A stretch of 64,000 nucleotides of DNA from contig NC_060211.1 in the NCBI RefSeq assembly GCF_021130785.1, positions 121,407,001 through 121,471,000 on the forward strand, written 5' to 3'. The notes beneath the pieces were generated by a model. That model was not told where the DNA came from. It ran no database searches and was given only the letters and a program-made list of their open reading frames with translations. Of this stretch, positions 60,675 through 64,000 are shown piece after piece (within the stretch, counting starts at the first letter, position 1; the number at the start of each line of letters is the position of its first letter). The position numbers and the translations under genes are program-made. This DNA comes from Homalodisca vitripennis. Its lineage: Eukaryota > Arthropoda > Insecta > Hemiptera > Cicadellidae.

Positions 60675-60765
60675 TTAGATTTGTATGTTGTGTGAGGACA
60701 GCTGGGTTGTAAATCTTTACTCAATAATTCAGGGGTACACAGCTCGTGCAGCAATTGTGTCATGC
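60675..60765 (+). repeat. Diverged orphan satellite monomer
   Basis: TTGTATGTTGTGTGAGGACA, GCTGGGTTGTAAATCTTTAC, TCAATAATTCA and GGGGTACACAG follow, in order and spacing, the satellite unit of 49465-52095 (TCTGTTGTGTGAGAACA, GCTGAGCTGTAGATCTTTG, TCAATAATTCA, GGGGTACGTGAC). It lies 8.6 kb beyond the array, alone and far more diverged than any monomer inside it. This could be an ancestral unit or a remnant of an older array. Confidence 0.75.
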
Positions 60766-62125
60766 AGCAATAAAAAAGGATACTAACTTTATACTGATAC
60801 TACTATTGACGACTGTGCATACCCTATAATCATTGAAGAGTCAAATTTAAACAATGAATAGTAATGAAAATACGAGTGACGAGTGTATGACATTATTTCA
60901 TACTTCCCGGTTTACGTGGATCTTTGAGCAAAGAATTAAAGCCGAAGTATCCTTCTTCTGTGTGTGACATGTATTTTTGAAAGAAATGATCTTACTATAT
61001 ATTTTCATACAAAAATTATAGTGCATTCTTTTAATCTTTCTAATAATCCGTGACAATTTATAAAATTTAAACAAAACTTGGTGCACATTTACGAGAAAAT
61101 CTACTACACAGAATGAGTCAATTTTATTCATATATACAATGTTAAAGCTGGATGGTTTAACAAATCTCATTAAAAGATTTGAAAAAATTAGAAGCAGAAG
61201 TAATAAGAATGGCAAAAACATTCAATTTAATTTATTGAATCAGGGATTCGAGAAATCAAGAATCAGGAATTGCTAAGTAGAAGTGATTCCAAATGGTGCT
61301 TAGGATAATATTGATATAATATGAAAAGAAGTACTACATTTGAAATCGTAGCATTTAAGTTTCATAATCACAACATAATAAAAGAATTGAAATTAATATT
61401 TTATATTATTTAGTATTGTAAAAATGATAAGTTACTTAAAATTGTCTCACGCATTATTTTTAATTTTCCACGTTGCTTTTTAAATTTAATTTTTAGACAG
61501 ACATTTAAAGTATAATAACTGAACAATTATAACATTTTGTCATATTTTAGATCTCATTTCCTGTGGCAGGGGATAAAATTTGTTACTTGTTACTTAAAAA
61601 TTATAAATAAAAACAATTATAACATAAATAAAGTTACGATTTACAATGCAACAGAAGATGAAATATTGCCACTGATTGCGACTCAGAATTGAATACTCTA
61701 ATTTTCAATTAAAATCATAAAGCCTTGTGTCAATAATGGTAGGGCAATTTATTACTATTTACAGATGTACTGCTTTCTAAAGGGTTTGCCTTTATACTTA
61801 CCAAACAAAATGTGATTGGTATATTGACCAGTAAGGTTAAAAATTATTCAGCAACGGTTTTAAATTATGCGTCCTTCACAGAATGATAATATAAACTTTA
61901 TATAAAAAAATTAAGCAGCCTGGATGTTTACTAAAGCTTTGCAAAACAACACTGTGAATTTAGAACTCCACCTCTCGATTCCTATCATCATTTCATTAGA
62001 TTCATGATTAACATAATAATCCTCGGCATATTTACGCCAATGTCAATGAAGCTATTGCAGTCATAAGCCTAGCAGAAAAACTATTCTGTTATAGAGAATA
62101 AATTTAAGAAACGACAAATTTACGA
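60766..62125. other. AT-rich non-coding stretch, nothing recognised
   Basis: A 107-codon minus-strand frame at 60898-61221 is the longest here but reads as hydrophobic/lysine-rich AT translation without a domain. Confidence 0.5.
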
Positions 62126-62150
62126 ATATATATATATATATATATATATA
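62126..62150. repeat. (TA)n microsatellite
   Basis: A simple TA run of about 25 bases. Confidence 0.95.
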
Positions 62151-62454
62151 AAACCAAACAGGTCTTTGTTAAATAAGCTCCATATAAAATTTTTAATCGA
62201 GTATTAAGAAGCCCATGCAGGCTGTGTAAAACACGGTTTTTATCATGGAACTACTTTTCTACTCTGGCCCTCTCCATAGACAACCGAATTAGAGTTTATT
62301 TATAGTGGTTGTAGCAAGCGATTTTCGTTCCATCTACATTAAATATAAATTGTAATCTACAAATGTACACTGGAATTGTCGTAACATAAAACAAATTTCA
62401 AAATCTTAAATTAAAATTCCATTCATTAAACTAAGTTGAATTTTTTATATATTT

Positions 62455-62633
62455 TATATATATATATATTTATATAAAATATGTAAATATATATATATAT
62501 ATTATATATATATATTATATGTATATATATATATTATATTATATATATATATATATATATACATATACTATATATATGTATATAGTATATGTATGGCGAA
62601 GCAAGTACTTTTTGCGATTCAATGTTTATTGAA

Positions 62634-62690
<57 letters not shown>
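62455..62690. repeat. Complex (TA)n tracts flanking family E copy 2
   Basis: Interrupted TA repeats (62455-62590), the 41-base family E unit (62595-62635), then a pure (TA)n of about 50 bases (62637-62688). TATACTATATATATGTATAT-type pieces make local palindromes. The arrangement repeats that at 19379-19480, where family E also abuts (TA)n. Confidence 0.9.
62595..62635 (+). repeat. Dispersed short repeat family E, copy 2
   Basis: GGCGAAGCAAGTACTTTTTG through TTTATTGAAAT; three substitutions in 41 bases relative to 19439-19479, same orientation. Wholly enclosed by (TA)n. Confidence 0.7.
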
Positions 62691-62699
62691 CAACTATAT

Positions 62700-62900
62700 A
62701 CAAAATATAATAGTTATATTATAATGCACATTATAAATTCCCTTTCTATTTCTATGTGTAATACATAGCCAAAATAACTTTATATTATAAGATTTTAATG
62801 TAACGTAAGTCATTATTTGTAAAAGGTCTTTCTTTACCAGTTATGGTATGATAAATTTAACAAAGAAGCTAATTGTAGCTGAATATAGTTTTAAGATTAT
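62700..62900. other. AT-rich spacer
   Basis: Non-coding, nothing seen. Confidence 0.5.
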
Positions 62901-62903
62901 AAT

Positions 62904-63045
62904 GAAAGTTGGTTAGCGAACCAAATGACAGAATTGCTTTGATGGAGCTTTGGTAATACCAACCCAGCTGTACAATCGAATTCTCTCTGAGAGGATTATA
63001 ATATTGCATGCTATATGGACATATCATTCAAGTTTGTTATAATCC
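62904..63045 (+). repeat. Dispersed repeat family G, copy 4
   Basis: GAAAGTTGGTTAGCGA, GGTAATACCAACCCAGCTGT, ACAATCGAATTCTCTCTGAG, AGGATTATAAT, GGACATATCATTCAAGTTTG follow copy 3 in order. It ends about 65 bases before the LINE 3' region on the opposite strand. The 93-codon frame starting at 63008 is antisense to that LINE and is not a gene. Confidence 0.65.
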
Positions 63046-63109
63046 AGACATTAATAAAACGTTATCACTATTTGGTCACATGAATATTATTTTTATTAAG
63101 TTTCACTTA

Positions 63110-64000
63110 TGTTTAGATGTTACAGGTAATGTGCAATACATAGAAAAGCAGACTTTCAAGGGGAGCCCATTGAATAATTTTGGACCGACGTATGAAAAGC
63201 CCTTCCTCTTGGTCATAAGCTTTATTTTGGGAAAATGGCGATTACAGTTCTATCGAGTGATGCGTTCTGAGACTTTCTTCCGGTATTAGCACCTCTCGCT
63301 TAAGTACTGTGGTTATTTAAGAATAAGAGCTTTGTGAATTATGCAGCATGTCAGCACCACTTCCAAGGACAGCATTTTGGCAGTCTCTCGAAATAAGAAT
63401 ACACGGTCAAAGTGTTTTATATTGAAAACGCACCTTATCACTGAGGTTTTCAGTCTTTGAAGTCTGTTTATATACTTTCTTGAGATGCTGTTGCCGTGTG
63501 CGGTATAGCAGTAGCAAAGAAGTTGCAAAAATAATTAAAGCATAAGCTGAACCTCTGCAGTCTCAGGCAGCAGCATTCTGAATCCATAACGACACCTCAA
63601 CCTGCTAAGAGCACGTTGGGAGACGTGGGTGACATGTCCAGAAAGCGTAATGTTGGACGACACCAAAAGTCTACACTTTATCATAAACAGTCAAGCTCTC
63701 GACATCGAGCACGACCGCAATCCCACTCTCGTCAAGGTTTCGCAACAGCTTGTGTGGGGTACAAGTGGAAATGTGTTTTAGGTCAGGATTTACTTGTCTA
63801 ATGGCTGACTCCAATTTGACAGACTTAAACGCCACATGCAGCTGACAGTCATCTGCTTACATATTTGCAGCACAACTTTGTGCTCAGTCTGGAAAATCAG
63901 ATGTGTATAATTTAAATAAAATTGGACCAAGAAAACTACCTTGAAGGACACCACGTACTTTAGGCAGCTACTGGGAAATATTATTGCCAATCTTGGTGAC
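63110..64000 (-). pseudogene. Decayed LINE, reverse transcriptase palm to C-terminus, cut by window edge
   Basis: Read on the minus strand from 64000 down: LPKVRGVLQGSFLGPILFKL (palm motif B region, about 63965-63907), then ADDCQL from 63855 (motif C; the Tyr of YADD is displaced by a small indel), then a long decayed thumb. Around 63480-63320 comes YINRLQRLKTSVIRCVFNIK ... FDRVFLFRETAKMLSLE, typical of the region after the palm in non-LTR retrotransposons, and at 63215-63160 KRKGFSYVGPKLFNGLPLK, the common C-terminal block. Several frameshifts and stops break it (for example the stop after HKALILK near 63313). It belongs to a different LINE lineage from that at 38880-39920 (GVLQG and ADDCQL versus GVPQG and YADN). 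The upstream part lies outside the window. Confidence 0.85.

Noticed and set aside
60898..61221. 107-codon minus-strand frame
   Set aside because: Longest simple frame in its region but low complexity, with no motif and no relatives in the window.
63008..63289. 93-codon plus-strand frame
   Set aside because: It is antisense to the LINE C-terminal block, whose protein motifs are clear on the minus strand.
1..64000. CRISPR arrays, bacterial operons, integrons or phage genes
   Set aside because: No direct repeats with unique spacers of the right size, no coding density, no ribosome-binding-site-led genes; the tandem arrays are contiguous satellites.

Overview
This window looks like non-coding DNA from a large, AT-rich animal genome, most likely an arthropod and probably an insect. 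The evidence is the base composition, the many (TA)n tracts, decayed LINEs, tRNA-type and 5S-rRNA-type SINEs, a dead Crypton-type tyrosine recombinase, two kinds of medium-unit tandem repeat and one larger satellite. I cannot name the species from sequence alone; a hemipteran-like repeat landscape is only an impression. I found no intact protein-coding gene, rRNA gene, functional tRNA gene, CRISPR array or prokaryotic feature. The long open frames are shadows in low-complexity or repeat DNA, except for a few that are pieces of transposon proteins. The window could be intergenic or lie inside a large intron.

Layout. 0-5 kb: a dead tyrosine recombinase (1.1-1.9 kb), a truncated 5S-derived SINE, a tRNA-derived SINE, a very degenerate repeat array (3.9-4.6 kb) and a second tRNA-like SINE head. 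5-19 kb: mostly unique AT-rich DNA with copies of dispersed families A (5.3, 9.1, 11.8 kb), B (6.0, 13.8 kb), C (14.2 kb) and D (16.2 kb). 19.4-21.5 kb: a 1.9-kb inverted-repeat structure with about 400-bp arms. Its right arm was later hit by a separate 240-bp hairpin insertion with a 16-bp target-site duplication. 24.4-25.4 kb: an inverted family C fragment, then six 101-bp tandem units. 27-32 kb: a possible DNA-transposon transposase scrap and copies of families F, D and G. 36.8-37.1 kb: the longer, minus-strand copy of the 5S-derived SINE. 38.9-39.9 kb: a decayed LINE reverse transcriptase. 40.8-41.3 kb: family C again. 49.5-52.1 kb: a 2.6-kb satellite of 19 monomers with higher-order organisation, plus a diverged orphan monomer 8.6 kb away at 60.7 kb. 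56.3-58.4 kb: family D, a long (TA)n tract and three 100-bp tandem units. 62.1-64 kb: (TA)n tracts carrying family E, family G, and the 3' part of a second LINE on the minus strand, cut by the window edge.

There is no operon or pathway logic here; the story is layered repeat insertion and decay. The most interesting signals are the satellite with two period classes and its orphan monomer, the nested foldback insertion, a CTGATGA-stem-GAAA pattern (hammerhead-ribozyme-like) in two unrelated repeats, and the recombinase relic with its catalytic residues still readable.

Families A to G are labels defined here by comparing parts of the window with each other by eye. Boundaries are approximate (plus or minus 10 to 30 bases) unless stated.
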